A stretch of DNA of 64,000 nt from Paenibacillus helianthi (lineage in GTDB: Bacteria; Bacillota; Bacilli; Paenibacillales; Paenibacillaceae): positions 1-64,000 of the forward strand of contig NZ_LVWI01000039.1 of the NCBI RefSeq assembly GCF_001909055.1, written 5' to 3'. The translations under genes and the position numbers were made by a program. How positions within the stretch are numbered: position 1 is the first letter of the stretch; every line of letters begins with the position of its first letter. Below are positions 34,928 to 44,888 of this stretch, one piece after another. The notes beneath the pieces are model-generated. The model saw only the letters and a program-made list of their open reading frames with translations. It did not search any database and was not told where the DNA came from.

Positions 34928-36961
34928 TTGAAAGCTAGAGATCTAACAGTTCTACTGGGTGTTATCGGTATTGTGCTTATGATGATTCTGCCCATCCCGG
35001 CTTGGCTTCTGGATGTTCTGCTAATTATCAATATATCAATTGCCTTAACCATCATCTTAGTAGCAATGAATACAAAGGATCCGCTGCAGTTCTCGATTTT
35101 CCCCTCGCTGCTGTTGATCACAACACTATTCCGGCTTGCGCTGAACATTTCTACGACCAAACTGATTCTATCCAGTGGTCATGCAGGTGAGGTAGTAGCC
35201 ACGTTCGGAAGTTGGATTGCCCGGGGACAAATTGCAATAGGTTTTGTTGTCTTTCTTATTCTGGTGGTAGTTCAGTTCATAGTTATCACTAAGGGTTCAG
35301 AACGGGTTGCTGAGGTAGGCGCCCGCTTTACACTCGATGCAATGCCCGGTAAACAGATGAGTATTGATGCTGATTTGAATGCGGGGATGATTAATGAACA
35401 GCAAGCCCGAGAGCGCAGACGTAATGTTGAACGTGAAGCGGACTTCTTCGGGGCAATGGATGGTGCGAGTAAATTCGTCAAGGGTGATGCTATCGCCAGT
35501 ATAATTATCCTGCTGATCAACCTGATCGGCGGGTTTATTATCGGAGTATCTATTCACGGACTTCCTTTTAAGGATGCACTGTCAACATACTCTGTACTTA
35601 CGATCGGGGATGGTCTGGTCAGCCAGATTCCGGCACTGCTTATCTCTACTGCCTCGGGTCTGATTGTTACCCGCGCGGCATCTGAGGGCAATCTGGCAGA
35701 GGATTTGACGGGTCAGCTCCTGTCCTACCCTAAGCTTCTGTACATTGTTGCTGTAACCATTGCTTTTCTGGGATTCTTCACACCTATTACCGTGATGTCT
35801 ACACTGCCGCTTGCTGGCTTAATGGGATATGCAGCTTATAGCATGAGCCAAAAAGCCAACCGCAAGCAAATTGCAGAAGAACAGCTGGTTGAAGAAAAAC
35901 AGATAGAGGAAGTACGCAGTCCGGAAAGTGTAATCAACTTACTGACTGTAGATCCGATTGAATTTGAGTTTGGATACGGACTTATTCCTCTGGCTGATAC
36001 AGGACAAGGCGGCGATTTGCTAGACCGGATTATCATGATCAGACGGCAATGTGCCTTAGAGATGGGTCTGGTAGTTCCTGTAATTCGCATTCGCGACAAT
36101 ATTCAACTAAAACCGAATGAATATGTTATAAAAATTAAAGGAAATAACGTTGGCGGTGGTGAATTATTACTTAATCACTATCTGGCTATGAGTCCTGGGT
36201 ATGATGATGAGTCGATTCATGGCATCGAGACAGTGGAACCGTCATTTGGATTGCCAGCGTTGTGGATTGACGAGTCTGTCAAGGAAAGGGCGGAATTATC
36301 GGGATATACGGTAGTGGATCCCCCTTCTGTAGTAGCTACTCATTTGACTGAACTTATCAAACGTTATGGGCACGAACTGCTTGGACGACAGGAGACCAAA
36401 CAATTGGTGGACAATCTCCGCGAGAATTATCCAGTACTTGTGGATGAGTTGATTCCTTCTGTTTTGGCTATTGGGGATGTACAGAAGGTATTAGGCAAGC
36501 TGCTGCGTGAGAAAATATCCATCCGCGATTTGGTAACTATTTTCGAAACATTAGCTGATTATGGTACCTATACCAAAGATCCTGATATTCTGACAGAGTA
36601 TGTCCGTCAATCGTTGTCCAGACAAATTACCCAACAATTCTCACAGGCTGGAGAGACGTTGCGGGTCATCACAGTCGGACCCAATCTGGAAAAGAAAATT
36701 TCGGAAAGTGTGCAGCAGACGGAACAGGGTAGCTATCTTGCGCTGGATCCAGTCTCGACACAGACAGTGTACCAGCGCCTCACTGAACAAATTAACCGTC
36801 TTCTTCAATCCGGACAGCAGCCTATCGTGCTCACTTCTCCAACGATACGGATGTATTTGCGTCAAGTGATTGAACGGACAATGCAGGACATTCCAGTATT
36901 ATCTTACAGTGAGCTGGAGCCTAATATTGAAATTCAGAGCGTTGGGGTGGTGAATCTATGA
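34928..36961 (+). CDS. flhA: Flagellar export apparatus protein FlhA
   Basis: The 677-residue protein starts at TTG 34928 behind GGGGGAGG. It has eight membrane helices in the first ~310 residues, with the FHIPEP-type loop: [20 protein letters not shown] and the [28 protein letters not shown]-like block (here [16 protein letters not shown]...). The cytoplasmic C-terminal domain binds chaperone-substrate complexes. FlhA forms the nonameric ring above the FliPQR gate. Its stop overlaps flhF. Confidence 0.96.
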   Translation: [677 protein letters not shown]

Positions 36962-38379
36962 GAGTGAAGCGTTATGTGGTCGATACGATGCCTGACGCCA
37001 TGCATTCCATCCGCACCGAGCTGGGAAGCGACGCCGTCATCCTAAGTACCAAAGAGGTCAAAGTTGGCGGTTTCATGGGAATGTTCAAAAAGAAAAAGAT
37101 CGAGGTTGTCGCGGCTGTTGAGGACGCTCAAAAGCCGGGTGCATCTGGGAAAAAACCGGTAGCTCCCCAGAGCATTCCGCGTAGCGCAGTTCCGCAAGCA
37201 TATCTGAAAGCCGCTGCAGCTTCTTCTGCAGTAGCAGCAGGTGGTGCAAATGAATCTGTGGCTTTGGCATCCTCCTCGGCGAACGAGGCAGCAGCGAAAC
37301 GGGCATTTGCCGAGATCGCCGCTGCCTTGTCTGATGCATCAGAGAATAGAGGGGCTGTAGCAGTACTGCCTGCCGTTGAAGACGAAGAGGATGGAATCTT
37401 CATTGAACCTCAATCTGCTCTGCCTATTAACAATTATCCCAGCATGTCGTCTATAGATGAGGCAAGGGGTAAGGATACTGTTGTAGCAACATCAACTGGC
37501 TTGGAGGGTGATGTGCTCAAGGAAATTCGCGATATGAAACAGTGGATGGAGCGGATCGCCCGGTATTCTTCAGGCGCTGTTGAGCTTCCAGAACAGTTGG
37601 AGCAACTGAGGGATCAACTGATTGAACAGGAGACAGATGTCGTTCTGGTAGATGAATGGATCAGTAATATTTTTGAGCGATGGAGTGAGGAAGGCCGTAC
37701 TTGGCTTCCGCAACAGTTTGCTGAGATGCTTGAAACTCAGGTGGAAGGATTTTTGTCCGGACGCATTGCAAACGGAATTGCACCTGATACACGGATTGTC
37801 TACATCGCAGGACCTACGGGCGTGGGGAAAACAACTACGATTGCTAAGTTAGCTGCAGAGCAGCTTTTCAAGCAAGGGCGTAAGGTAGGTTTAATAACCT
37901 CCGATACGTATCGTATCTCGGCAGTTGAGCAGCTTCGTACTTATGCGGCTATATTGAATATGCCTCTAGAAGTTGTTCAGTCACCGGGTGATCTGCAGAG
38001 GGCGTTGTTCCGTTTGGAAGGCTGCGATCTGGTATTAATGGACACGGCAGGCCGCAATTACCGTAACGAAATGCTGGTTGCAGAACTTCAGAGCCTGCTG
38101 GCCAGGGAGCTTAAGAGTGAAACTTTTCTGGTGCTCAGTCTTACATCAAAAAGCCGCGATATGAAGAAAATTGCCGAGCATTTCGGCCGATATCAGCTGG
38201 ATAAAGTCATCTTTACCAAGCTTGATGAGACTGGAACCTATGGCCCGCTTTTCAATGTTTTGAATGATTTTCCGCTTAAGCTTTCATATATTACCAACGG
38301 TCAGAATGTTCCTGATGATCTGCTGTTGGCTACCAAAGAGCAGATCAGCGGGATGATTTTGGGAACAGGAGGCGTATGA
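36958..38379 (+). CDS. flhF: SRP-family GTPase FlhF
   Basis: FlhF sets the place and number of flagella. The 473-residue protein has the N-terminal B domain (MRVKRYVVDTMPDAMHSIRTELGSDAVILSTKEVKVGG). An Ala-rich linker spans about 60-160 and a four-helix N domain follows. The GTPase G domain has [15 protein letters not shown] near 285-299, SDTYRISAVEQLRTYA, DTAGRNYRN and TKLDETGTYG. It is coupled to flhA (ATGA) and to flhG, its ATPase partner. Confidence 0.95.
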   Translation: MRVKRYVVDTMPDAMHSIRTELGSDAVILSTKEVKVGGFMGMFKKKKIEVVAAVEDAQKPGASGKKPVAPQSIPRSAVPQAYLKAAAASSAVAAGGANESVALASSSANEAAAKRAFAEIAAALSDASENRGAVAVLPAVEDEEDGIFIEPQSALPINNYPSMSSIDEARGKDTVVATSTGLEGDVLKEIRDMKQWMERIARYSSGAVELPEQLEQLRDQLIEQETDVVLVDEWISNIFERWSEEGRTWLPQQFAEMLETQVEGFLSGRIANGIAPDTRIVYIAGPTGVGKTTTIAKLAAEQLFKQGRKVGLITSDTYRISAVEQLRTYAAILNMPLEVVQSPGDLQRALFRLEGCDLVLMDTAGRNYRNEMLVAELQSLLARELKSETFLVLSLTSKSRDMKKIAEHFGRYQLDKVIFTKLDETGTYGPLFNVLNDFPLKLSYITNGQNVPDDLLLATKEQISGMILGTGGV

Positions 38380-39257
38380 TGGATCAGGCGCAATCCCTGA
38401 GACAGCTTGTGTCCAGCCAGGAGCCCAAACGATCATCCGGTGGAGGAACATCAGCCCGGATCATCACCGTCTGCAGTGGGAAGGGTGGTGTCGGAAAATC
38501 GAATTTCACCTTGAACTTTGCGCTTGCACTTCAAGCGATGGGCAAGAGAGTGTTATTGTTCGATGCCGATATTGGTATGGCCAATATAGATGTGCTTATG
38601 GGGGTGTCAGCCAGATATAATCTCTATCATTTACTGAAAAGAGAGGCGGACATCAGCCAGATCATTCAGAAAGGCCCCAGTGGGCTTCCTTTTATCGCAG
38701 GCGGTTCGGGAATGGATGAGCTTTTTTCGCTCTCCGAGGGTGACTTAAGCTATTTTACAGACCAGATTGCCGGGATTGCAGACTCGATGGATTTTATCCT
38801 GTTTGATACTGGAGCCGGACTCTCTAAAGAGACGATGAAATTCATCACTTCAGCAGACGACTGCCTAGTGGTGACTACACCTGAGCCAACTGCAATAACT
38901 GATGCTTATGCACTGATTAAGGTAGTGAATAACTCATATCCTGATGTTTCATTTAAGCTGATAGTTAATCAGGCAGGGGATGAGAAAGAGGCAACTGGAA
39001 CCAGCGATAAAATTCGCATGGCAGCCAGCCGTTTTTTGCAGCTGGAGATTACTTTTCTCGGATTTATCAGCAGTGATACTCATGTGGTACAGGCAGTGAA
39101 GAAGCAAATTCCATTCTCAGTGGCTTTTCCGAACAGTGCGGCAGCCAAAGATGTACACCGGCTTGCGCTAAGCTATTTGGCCGCAGATTCGGCAGACACC
39201 ACTAAAGTACAAGGCATCAAGGGATTTATCAGCAGGTGGTTGAAGCGAAAACATTAA
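38376..39257 (+). CDS. flhG: MinD-like ATPase FlhG (YlxH)
   Basis: FlhG stimulates FlhF GTPase activity and regulates flagellar pattern. The 293-residue protein has an N-terminal DQAQSLRQLV peptide (the FlhF-activating segment in B. subtilis), the deviant Walker A CSGKGGVGKSNF near 33-44, FDADIGMANIDVLMG, FDTGAGLS, and a short amphipathic C-terminal end (GFISRWLKRKH) that could bind membrane. It overlaps flhF by four bases. Confidence 0.95.
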   Translation: MMDQAQSLRQLVSSQEPKRSSGGGTSARIITVCSGKGGVGKSNFTLNFALALQAMGKRVLLFDADIGMANIDVLMGVSARYNLYHLLKREADISQIIQKGPSGLPFIAGGSGMDELFSLSEGDLSYFTDQIAGIADSMDFILFDTGAGLSKETMKFITSADDCLVVTTPEPTAITDAYALIKVVNNSYPDVSFKLIVNQAGDEKEATGTSDKIRMAASRFLQLEITFLGFISSDTHVVQAVKKQIPFSVAFPNSAAAKDVHRLALSYLAADSADTTKVQGIKGFISRWLKRKH

Positions 39258-39292
39258 TTGTTCTGAATTTGAGGAACAGAGGTGGAAATGGT

Positions 39293-40693
39293 ATGAAGCC
39301 ATATCGAGTTTTGGTTGTTGATGATTCTGCGTTTATGCGCAAAATTATTTCCGATTTGATTGAAAATGATGCTAACTTTCAGGTAGCGGCTACGGCTGCT
39401 AACGGCCGTGAAGCCATTGACAAAGTAAATGAGCTTTCTCCGGATCTTGTAACCATGGATGTTGAAATGCCGGAGATGAATGGCCTGGAGGCGCTGAAAA
39501 TAATCATGGCACAGCGTCCGTTGCCGGTAATTATGCTCTCTGGCATCAATGAAGAGGGGATGAAGGAAACCATTCTGGCTCTGGAATGGGGGGCATTTGA
39601 CTTTATACGCAAACCGTCCATTTCGAACTCACAGGATATTATTTCTGTGGGAGTAGCGCTCAGGGAGCAAATGAATGAGGCTATGCTTGCCCGTAAGCAG
39701 CGGGAAGCCAGAGCTTCTGCATATAAGACGCCTGAGCTTCCGGCTGCAGATGTGCCTTCAGTACCTGAGCCGATGCAGAGTCCTGCCAAACGGATAATGG
39801 AGCCGATCAAGAAGTTTCCGGATCCTGCAAGTAAATTAGTGGAGAAACCAAAGGTAAAGCCGGAAATGAACCTTGCACCAGACAAGAACAAGGGCAAAAG
39901 TTCACCTGGAAGAACAGCTCCAGAGAGTGGTTCTCCGCAATTGGGGGCCAAATCGGCGGCTGCACTTTCTAAACCGGCATCTGATACAATGAAAAACCGT
40001 TCCAAGGAGGAAGCTAAACCGGCATTACCGGATTCAAAACCGGTACCTCAGACATCAACCGGTGCCAGGAATGACCCTCCTTCCGTTGCTGGGGACCGCA
40101 AGTCCTCGTATACAGGTTTGAGCAAGCTGGTTGCTGTTGGTTGTTCCACAGGAGGACCAAGAGCTTTAAAAGAATTCCTCGAACATATTCCTGCTGATTT
40201 CCCAGCACCGATTGTTATTGTGCAGCATATGCCGCCCAATTTCACCAAGTCGCTGGCACAAAGGCTCAATACGTTCAGCCCCCTTGAAGTTTCAGAAGCA
40301 GAACAGGGAATGATTCTGCGTAAGGGGGCGGCATATATTGCTCCCGGCGGTTATCATATGAGGGTTGTTCCGGCAGCAGGAGGCCAGTATTCGATTGATC
40401 TGACTTTGGGAGAAGCCCGAAATGGACATCGTCCTTCAGTGGATACACTCTTCGAATCCATACTCCCTTATACCTCACTGGAGCGGCACGCAGTGATTAT
40501 GACAGGGATGGGAAGCGATGGTGCCAAAATGATGAAATCTCTTTATGATTCGGGTGTAACCTCCACCTTTGCTGAGAGCGAAGAAACCTGTGTGGTTTAC
40601 GGTATGCCGCGTTCCGCTGTGGAGTTGCATTGTGTAAGACATATCCTGCCGTTGCAAGAAATTGCTCCAAGGCTGGTACAAGCCGTTAAATAA
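39293..40693 (+). CDS. cheB: Chemotaxis protein-glutamate methylesterase CheB
   Basis: CheB demethylates and deamidates receptors when phosphorylated by CheA. ATG 39293 follows AGAGGTGG and begins MKPYRVLVVDDSAFMRK; the longer frame upstream runs into flhG. The 466-residue protein has a receiver domain (Asp56 in VTMDVEMPEMNG) and the methylesterase with Ser in GCSTGG near 282-287, the QHMPPNFT histidine and GMGSDGAKMM aspartate. A long Pro/Lys/Ser linker of ~140 residues (about 135-275) separates them, making it longer than most CheB proteins. No cheR lies in the window. Confidence 0.95.
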   Translation: MKPYRVLVVDDSAFMRKIISDLIENDANFQVAATAANGREAIDKVNELSPDLVTMDVEMPEMNGLEALKIIMAQRPLPVIMLSGINEEGMKETILALEWGAFDFIRKPSISNSQDIISVGVALREQMNEAMLARKQREARASAYKTPELPAADVPSVPEPMQSPAKRIMEPIKKFPDPASKLVEKPKVKPEMNLAPDKNKGKSSPGRTAPESGSPQLGAKSAAALSKPASDTMKNRSKEEAKPALPDSKPVPQTSTGARNDPPSVAGDRKSSYTGLSKLVAVGCSTGGPRALKEFLEHIPADFPAPIVIVQHMPPNFTKSLAQRLNTFSPLEVSEAEQGMILRKGAAYIAPGGYHMRVVPAAGGQYSIDLTLGEARNGHRPSVDTLFESILPYTSLERHAVIMTGMGSDGAKMMKSLYDSGVTSTFAESEETCVVYGMPRSAVELHCVRHILPLQEIAPRLVQAVK

Positions 40694-40727
40694 CGGAAAA
40701 GTGAACTTGAAGGGGAGGTGCTCGTTA

Positions 40728-42806
40728 GTGGACATGAACCAGTATTTATCCATGTTTATTGATGAGTCAAATGATCATCTGCAGTCATTGAACGAAAGTA
40801 TGATGGGGCTTGAAGCAAATCCTGAAGACCTGAGCATTGTGCAGGTCATTTTCCGCTCAGCACATACTTTAAAGGGTATGGCAGCTACAATGGGCTTTGA
40901 AGATTTGGCTTCACTTACACACCAAATGGAAAATGTTCTGGATTTAGTGCGCAATAACAAGCTGCGGATGCAGGATTTCATTTTTGACACGCTGTTCAAG
41001 AGTCTGGACGCCCTTGAATCCATGGTTGAGGATATTACGGGTGGTGGAGCAGGCAAAGCCGATGTATCGGCTATTGTCGCTTCATTGCAGGCAATTGTCC
41101 GCGGTGAGATCCCGACTGCTGCCGGTGCTGCGTCTGAAGCTACAGCAGCAGCGGCTCCAAAGGCTGCAGACGCTCCCGTATTCCTTGATGAGTTTCAATA
41201 CTCGGTCCTGGAGCAGTCGCTCCAGGAAGGCCACAAGGTGCTGTACGTTGATGTTGCAATCCGTAAGGACTGCCAGCTCAAAGCAGTGCGGGCATATATG
41301 GTCTTTGATCTTCTCGAACGTTCGGGCGAGGTGGTCAAATCCTTCCCTTCGGTTCAGGATATAGAGCAGGAGAAATTTGAACATAGTTTCTCCCTCTATT
41401 ACATAACCCAGAAGGAAGCAAGTGAAATTCAGGCGATGATCCTGAATCTGTCTGAGATCGAGAAGGTCACTGCGGTTGCACTTGATCAAGAATCACTACG
41501 TCAAATGGGTCAGGAAACGGTGGCAGCTACTTCAGAAGCACCTGCACCTGTCAAAGCATCAGAACCTGCTGTGGGCAACGGGAATGCATCTCCTGCAGCT
41601 GCTGCTCATGCCAAAGAAGAGAGCAAAGCCGCTCCAGCGAGAACTGGAGGCGCGCCTTCACGGACCATCCGTGTAGACATTGAACGCCTTGATGTATTGA
41701 TGAATCTGTTCAGCGAACTCTTGATTGACCGTGTTCGGCTAGAACAGCTTGCTTCAGAAGTCCAGAACGGAGACCTGACAGAAACGGTCGAACACATGAG
41801 CAGGGTCAGCGGTGATCTTCAGAACATTGTTATGAAGTTGCGCATGGTTCCTGTTGATACCGTATTTAACCGTTTTCCGCGCATGGTTCGGGATCTGGCC
41901 AAATCATTGGATAAGAAAATTGATCTGGTGGTTACTGGTGCTGAGACTGAACTCGACCGCACGGTTATCGATGAGATCGGCGATCCACTAGTACACTTGC
42001 TGCGAAATGCTGTAGATCATGGTGTTGAAGGTATACAGGAACGTTTAGCTGCCGGTAAGTCCGATACAGGAACAGTTAACCTGCGGGCATTTCATAGTGG
42101 CAACCATGTATTTATCGAAATCGAAGATGACGGCGCTGGAATCAATCCGCAAAAGATTTTGCAGTCGGCGATAAAAAAAGGCATTCTTACCCAAGAACAA
42201 GCATCGAATTATTCCGATGATGAGGCAATACAACTCTTGTTCGCTCCGGGATTCAGTACCGCAGAGGTTATCTCCGATGTGTCGGGCCGCGGTGTGGGAC
42301 TGGATGTCGTCAAATCAAAAATCACCTCATTGGGCGGGAATGTGGTGATTTACTCCACTCAAGGTAAAGGTACCAATTTCTCTGTTCAGCTCCCACTGAC
42401 TTTGTCCATTATCGCAGCAATGCTTGTGCGTTTGGGTTCAGAGAAATATGCAATTCCGCTCTCGTCCATTGTAGAAACTGGCATTGTGAAGCAGTCCCAG
42501 ATCAGGACAATTCACGGTAACAAAATGCTGGAATTCCGCAACAGCCACATTCCGCTGGTTTCGCTTAGCAAGATCTTCTCTATACCGGATTATGATGAAA
42601 GCACGGAAGAGGAGACTGAAATCGTGGTGATTCGCAAGGGAGAACGTCTGGTCGCCCTCGCAGTTCAAGATTTTATTGGGCAGAACGAAATTGTGATCAA
42701 GAATCTGGGCAAGTATTTGCCGGAGGTTCAAGGCATTTCAGGTGCTACTATTCTCGGTGACGGACAAGTTGCACTCATTATCGATCCGAACGCTTTTATT
42801 AAATAA
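40728..42806 (+). CDS. cheA: Chemotaxis histidine kinase CheA
   Basis: CheA autophosphorylates at an HPt histidine and passes phosphate to CheY and CheB. GTG 40728 lies nine bases after GGGGAGGTG and gives MDMNQYLSMFIDESNDHLQSLNE, very like B. subtilis CheA. The 692-residue protein has P1 with His46 in SAHTLKGM, P2 (about 150-260), an Ala-rich linker, the P3 dimer helices, the P4 kinase with N box LVHLLRNAVDHG near 422-433 and G boxes (DDGAGI, GRGVGLDVVKS), and the P5 CheW-like domain. Confidence 0.96.
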   Translation: MDMNQYLSMFIDESNDHLQSLNESMMGLEANPEDLSIVQVIFRSAHTLKGMAATMGFEDLASLTHQMENVLDLVRNNKLRMQDFIFDTLFKSLDALESMVEDITGGGAGKADVSAIVASLQAIVRGEIPTAAGAASEATAAAAPKAADAPVFLDEFQYSVLEQSLQEGHKVLYVDVAIRKDCQLKAVRAYMVFDLLERSGEVVKSFPSVQDIEQEKFEHSFSLYYITQKEASEIQAMILNLSEIEKVTAVALDQESLRQMGQETVAATSEAPAPVKASEPAVGNGNASPAAAAHAKEESKAAPARTGGAPSRTIRVDIERLDVLMNLFSELLIDRVRLEQLASEVQNGDLTETVEHMSRVSGDLQNIVMKLRMVPVDTVFNRFPRMVRDLAKSLDKKIDLVVTGAETELDRTVIDEIGDPLVHLLRNAVDHGVEGIQERLAAGKSDTGTVNLRAFHSGNHVFIEIEDDGAGINPQKILQSAIKKGILTQEQASNYSDDEAIQLLFAPGFSTAEVISDVSGRGVGLDVVKSKITSLGGNVVIYSTQGKGTNFSVQLPLTLSIIAAMLVRLGSEKYAIPLSSIVETGIVKQSQIRTIHGNKMLEFRNSHIPLVSLSKIFSIPDYDESTEEETEIVVIRKGERLVALAVQDFIGQNEIVIKNLGKYLPEVQGISGATILGDGQVALIIDPNAFIK

Positions 42807-42834
42807 TTTAGGATAGAACAGGGAGGTTCATTCC

Positions 42835-43296
42835 ATGGCTGAAGACATCAAGGTGATTGTGTTTAAACTCGGAACTGAAGAATATGGCATTGAAGTGGAA
42901 AAGGTGCAAACGATCGAGCGTATGATGCCGATTACCCGTGTACCCAAGACGTTTTCCTTCATCAAAGGGGTGATCAACTTACGTGGTGTAGTTATTCCGG
43001 TTATTGATCTGCGCGGCCGTTTTGGCATTGCGGAGGCGGAACATACGGATCAGACCCGTGTGATCATTGTAAACGTTAATGAAATGGAAGTTGGCTTTAT
43101 TGTTGATTCTGCTAATGATGTCATTGACCTGAACCGGGATTCCATTGATACACCTCCAGACGTTGTGGGGGGCATCAAAGCTAAGTATCTAGACGGGGTG
43201 GCCAAAATCGGAGAAGACCGTTTGCTGATTATGCTTAACTTATCCGAAGTGCTGAACAAGAACGAAATCGTGCAATTGGAAAGTCTAGAGGGCTAA
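42835..43296 (+). CDS. cheW: Chemotaxis coupling protein CheW
   Basis: The 153-residue protein is a single CheW fold: VFKLGTEEYGIEVEKVQTIERM, the TRVP..FSFIKGVINLRGVVIPVIDLRGRFG block, and GFIVDSANDVIDL. CheW links receptors to CheA. It directly follows cheA with a GGGAGG ribosome binding site. Confidence 0.97.
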   Translation: MAEDIKVIVFKLGTEEYGIEVEKVQTIERMMPITRVPKTFSFIKGVINLRGVVIPVIDLRGRFGIAEAEHTDQTRVIIVNVNEMEVGFIVDSANDVIDLNRDSIDTPPDVVGGIKAKYLDGVAKIGEDRLLIMLNLSEVLNKNEIVQLESLEG

Positions 43297-43299
43297 CCT

Positions 43300-43926
43300 G
43301 TGGAGCTATTCAAAAACTTTAAGGATTTTAAAATGGATGTGCTCAAGGAAGTCGGGAATATTGGAGCTGGCAATGCAGCCACCGCGTTGTCGCAGCTTCT
43401 GGGCAAACCGATTGATATGGCTGTCCCTAAGGTGCAACTTCTGAATTTTGATGAAATTACTGACAAAGTCGGTGGTGCTGAAGAACTGGTATATGCCGTG
43501 TTCCTAAGAGTGGAAGGTGAAGCACCAGGTAATTTGTTCTTCATACTCACACCAGAGGCAGCTATTAATCTGCTTAGCCGAATTGCCGGCATTGAGCTAA
43601 TGGAGGGTGACGAATTGGGAGAGATGGAACTATCCGCGCTGAACGAAATCGGCAATATTCTCGCGGGTTCCTATTTATCTTCTCTTGCAGATTTCACTTC
43701 GTTGTCTATGTACCCGACTGTACCTGCACTTGCTATGGACATGGCTGGCGCGATATTGAGCTATGGCCTGCTGCAATTTGGGCAAATGGGGGATGACGCT
43801 TTGCTGATTGATACGACTTTTCTTGAAGGGCAGAACGAAATTGAAGGGCAATTTTTCCTTATTCCCGATCCGGAATCTTTCCCGAAAATCTTCAAATCAT
43901 TAGGAGTACCATTCGAGAATGATTGA
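43300..43926 (+). CDS. cheC: CheY-P phosphatase CheC
   Basis: CheC dephosphorylates CheY-P and binds CheD. The 208-residue protein has both catalytic helices: VLKEVGNIGAGNAATALSQLLGKP near the N-terminus and LSALNEIGNILAGSYLSSLADF near 110-130. This marks the two-site CheC type rather than CheX. The start GTG 43300 is three bases after cheW. The end overlaps cheD by eight bases, matching their physical partnership. Confidence 0.95.
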   Translation: MELFKNFKDFKMDVLKEVGNIGAGNAATALSQLLGKPIDMAVPKVQLLNFDEITDKVGGAEELVYAVFLRVEGEAPGNLFFILTPEAAINLLSRIAGIELMEGDELGEMELSALNEIGNILAGSYLSSLADFTSLSMYPTVPALAMDMAGAILSYGLLQFGQMGDDALLIDTTFLEGQNEIEGQFFLIPDPESFPKIFKSLGVPFEND

Positions 43927-44416
43927 AGAACAAAGCATCATCAAAGTAGGCATGGCGGATCTTAACGTAGGCAGTCAAGAAAGTCTTGTCCGTACAACTG
44001 GACTTGGCTCCTGCGTAGGAGTAACCTTGTTCGATCCTGGGAAAAAGCTTGCAGGGATGGCACACGTTATGTTGCCTTCATCTGAGATCGCCCGGGAAGG
44101 ACAAATGAATATCGCCAAATTTGCGGATACCGCTTTGCCGGAGCTATTATCCCGCTTGCTTGCGCTTGGCGCCGTCCGGAGCCGTCTTGTAGCCAAAATG
44201 GCTGGCGGCTCACAGATGTTCGCTTTTGCCGGGGGGAGTGACACCATGAGGATCGGGCCTCGTAATGTGGAATCCTGCAAGATTGCTCTTCAAGCCTTGA
44301 ATATTCCGCTGCTTGCGGAGGACACAGGTGGAAATTTTGGCCGAACGATAGAAATTGCCTGTAGCACCGGAATATTGTATATTCGCAGTGTTCAAAAAGG
44401 CACTAAGGAAATATAG
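43919..44416 (+). CDS. cheD: Receptor glutamine deamidase CheD
   Basis: CheD deamidates chemoreceptors and stimulates CheC. The 165-residue protein keeps the catalytic Cys32 in TTGLGSCVGVTLFD and His49 in GMAHVMLP, along with AKMAGGSQMF and IGPRNVESCKIAL. The start overlaps cheC. Confidence 0.96.
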   Translation: MIEEQSIIKVGMADLNVGSQESLVRTTGLGSCVGVTLFDPGKKLAGMAHVMLPSSEIAREGQMNIAKFADTALPELLSRLLALGAVRSRLVAKMAGGSQMFAFAGGSDTMRIGPRNVESCKIALQALNIPLLAEDTGGNFGRTIEIACSTGILYIRSVQKGTKEI

Positions 44417-44418
44417 CG

Positions 44419-44838
44419 ATGAATGGTAAACTTCTATTAAGTCTGTTGTTTGGATTGCTTGGCTTTGGCTTTACCTTTCTAATTAACTATGGGCATAACT
44501 TATTGGGAACCAGCTTGATTCGAGGAATTTTTGGATTTATTGTCTGGTTTCTGCTTGCCTTTCTCTTAAGATGGGTATTGGGTTTTATTGTTAAGCAATC
44601 GGGTTCTCCGGAGAACGGCGAGACAGCTTCCATGGATGGGAGTGAGAACCTCGGTAGTAATTTCGATATCAGCACTCCGGGCGAAGATGAAGAACTAATC
44701 AATATGCTAAAACAGAAACCGGAACAACAAGGGAGTGGGGATGTGGAGGACTTTACACCGCTTCAACCTCCCAAACTGGTTTCTATGAAAGATCCTGAAG
44801 AATTGGCCAAGGCCGTTCGTCACCTGAAAGAAGAATAA
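44419..44838 (+). CDS. Two-helix membrane protein between cheD and sigD
   Basis: I do not recognise a named family. The 139-residue protein has two hydrophobic segments (about 4-26 and 36-60) that form a hairpin. An acidic, disordered cytoplasmic-type tail of ~80 residues follows, ending in DPEELAKAVRHLKEE. It starts two bases after cheD and ends 50 bases before sigD, so it is co-transcribed with them. B. subtilis has no gene in this place. A role linked to sigma-factor or chemotaxis complexes at the membrane is possible but unsupported. Confidence 0.75.
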   Translation: MNGKLLLSLLFGLLGFGFTFLINYGHNLLGTSLIRGIFGFIVWFLLAFLLRWVLGFIVKQSGSPENGETASMDGSENLGSNFDISTPGEDEELINMLKQKPEQQGSGDVEDFTPLQPPKLVSMKDPEELAKAVRHLKEE

Positions 44839-44888
44839 GCGGGTTCTGCTTATGCCCGCTGACTAAACTTTGGGAAGGGTGAAAGCCG

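Noticed and set aside
41082..41489. 135-codon minus-strand frame inside cheA
   Set aside because: It lies opposite the P2/linker region of cheA and has no ribosome binding site or family resemblance.
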